This document shows, piece by piece, positions 4,566 to 5,380 of a stretch of DNA of 5,380 bases; positions within the stretch are counted from its first letter, which is position 1, and each line of letters begins with the position of its first letter. Source of the stretch: an uncultured Lachnospiraceae bacterium. GTDB taxonomy: Bacteria; Bacillota; Clostridia; Lachnospirales; Lachnospiraceae. The position numbers and the translations under genes are program-made. The stretch lies in NCBI GenBank assembly GCA_945788595.1, contig CALZMS010000094.1:1-5380 (forward strand), in the 5' to 3' direction. Below the pieces are notes generated by a model. It was not told the origin of the DNA and searched no databases. It saw nothing but the letters and a program-made list of their open reading frames with translations.

Positions 4566-5380
4566 ATGAAGAAAAAACAGGGAATTGCAGTCCTGATCGC
4601 TATGGTCGCAGCCATTATCCTGCTGGGCTTTACTGCCGCAGTAGGCTGGGGCCCTACAGGGACAGGTTCTGCAAAGAACATCATCACCGGACTTGATCTT
4701 TCCGGCGGTGTCAGCATTACTTATGAAGCTGATCAGGATCTGCCGTCCAATGAAGATATGAACGACACGGTCTACAAGCTTCAGCAGCGTGTTATGAGCT
4801 ACAGCGAAGAGGCAAAGGTATACAAAGAGGGTGTAAACCGTATCACGGTGGAGATTCCGGGTGTATCTGATGCCAATAAGATCCTTGAGGAGCTGGGTAC
4901 TCCGGGTACACTGTATTTTATCCGTGAGACGGATGACGATGGCAATGAGTGCTACAGCTACGATTACACCACCGGCGGATATAAGCTGAACTATACGATC
5001 GATGAGCTGAAAGAAAAAGGCTGTATCGTTCTGGAAGGTTCTTCTGTAGCCAATGCCCAGGGTGGTGTGCAGCAGGACAACAGCGGTACCAGCAAATACG
5101 TGACAGAGCTGGAATTTGACTCTGAAGGAACCAAGGCTTTTGCAGAGGCTACTGAGCGTGCCTATAATAATAACGAGACCATCGCTATCTACTATGACGG
5201 TGAGTTTGCCAGTGTGCCCACTGTAAACTCTGTGATCACAGCCGGTAAAGCAGTGATCGAGGGTGCACAGAGCATTGAGGATGCTAAAGCCCTGGCTACC
5301 ACACTGCGTATCGGTTCTCTGACACTGACTTTGCACGAGATCAGCTCCAATGTGGTAGGTGCCACTCTGGGAAGCAATGC
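4566..5380 (+). CDS. secD: Protein translocase subunit SecD (5' part, runs off the window)
   Basis: The first 271 residues are visible and the frame is open to the window edge. Residues 7-29 form the first membrane helix after a MKKKQ start. NIITGLDLSGGV (38-49) is the conserved SecD motif that follows it. The long extracytoplasmic P1 region comes next, and the window ends in LATTLRIGSLTLTLHEISSNVVGATLG (242-268), the conserved stretch just before the second membrane helix of SecD. SecD with SecF assists SecYEG by using the proton or sodium gradient to complete export on the outer face. The start is supported by AAAGGA (4553-4558) seven bases upstream, partly overlapping the scfB stop region. 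Only 13 bases separate it from scfB with no terminator, so it is cotranscribed. Whether SecF is a separate gene or fused cannot be seen. Confidence 0.95.
   Translation, partial: MKKKQGIAVLIAMVAAIILLGFTAAVGWGPTGTGSAKNIITGLDLSGGVSITYEADQDLPSNEDMNDTVYKLQQRVMSYSEEAKVYKEGVNRITVEIPGVSDANKILEELGTPGTLYFIRETDDDGNECYSYDYTTGGYKLNYTIDELKEKGCIVLEGSSVANAQGGVQQDNSGTSKYVTELEFDSEGTKAFAEATERAYNNNETIAIYYDGEFASVPTVNSVITAGKAVIEGAQSIEDAKALATTLRIGSLTLTLHEISSNVVGATLGSN

Noticed and set aside
4527..5336. Minus-strand open frame of 269 codons opposite secD
   Set aside because: It mirrors the secD coding sequence and has no credible ribosome binding site or recognisable domain; the plus strand has clear SecD motifs over the same span.

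Overview
The window looks like chromosomal DNA of a Gram-positive anaerobe of class Clostridia, probably family Lachnospiraceae. The evidence is the SCIFF precursor/maturase pair directly upstream of secD, a TIGR04086-type membrane protein, a moderate GC content, strong purine-rich ribosome binding sites and sigma-A-like promoters with an extended -10. The genus cannot be fixed by eye. All seven supported genes lie on the plus strand, and no mobile element, tRNA, rRNA or CRISPR array was seen.

Layout. (1) 1-447: the C-terminal part of an N-acetylmuramoyl-L-alanine amidase (Amidase_3) ending in a SPOR domain; its start lies outside the window. (2) 448-620: an AT-rich gap with a probable promoter. 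(3) 621-1727: a lipoprotein made of a trigger-factor-like FKBP domain and chaperone domain, but with a lipoprotein signal peptide in place of the ribosome-binding domain. Its stop overlaps the start of a DUF218/YdcF-like protein (1724-2329). (4) 2379-2750: a small four-helix membrane protein of the TIGR04086/DUF3792 type. (5) 2776-4552: the SCIFF ranthipeptide cassette. The 46-residue six-cysteine precursor gene scfA (2835-2975) has its own promoter, a very strong Shine-Dalgarno sequence and a terminator. It is followed by a second promoter, a structured leader, and the radical SAM/SPASM maturase gene scfB, whose true start is most likely the GTG at 3194. (6) 4566 to the window end: secD, truncated, 13 bases after scfB and surely cotranscribed with it.

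How it fits together. ScfB should bind the ScfA leader through its N-terminal recognition domain and install a Cys-to-Thr thioether in the cysteine-rich core. SecD belongs to the Sec translocon accessory machinery, and the lipoprotein foldase should act on proteins that have just crossed the membrane. The segment is therefore biased towards secretion and the cell envelope, with a conserved modified peptide of poorly understood function inside it.

The system itself is known. The parts most worth checking are non-coding: scfA and scfB each appear to have a promoter with a palindrome in the same register over the -35 hexamer, and scfB is preceded by a leader of about 120 nt with three consecutive hairpins, one resembling an intrinsic terminator and one partly occluding the ribosome binding site. 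The 269-nt-plus and 259-codon open frames on the minus strand opposite secD and scfB are judged to be chance frames.
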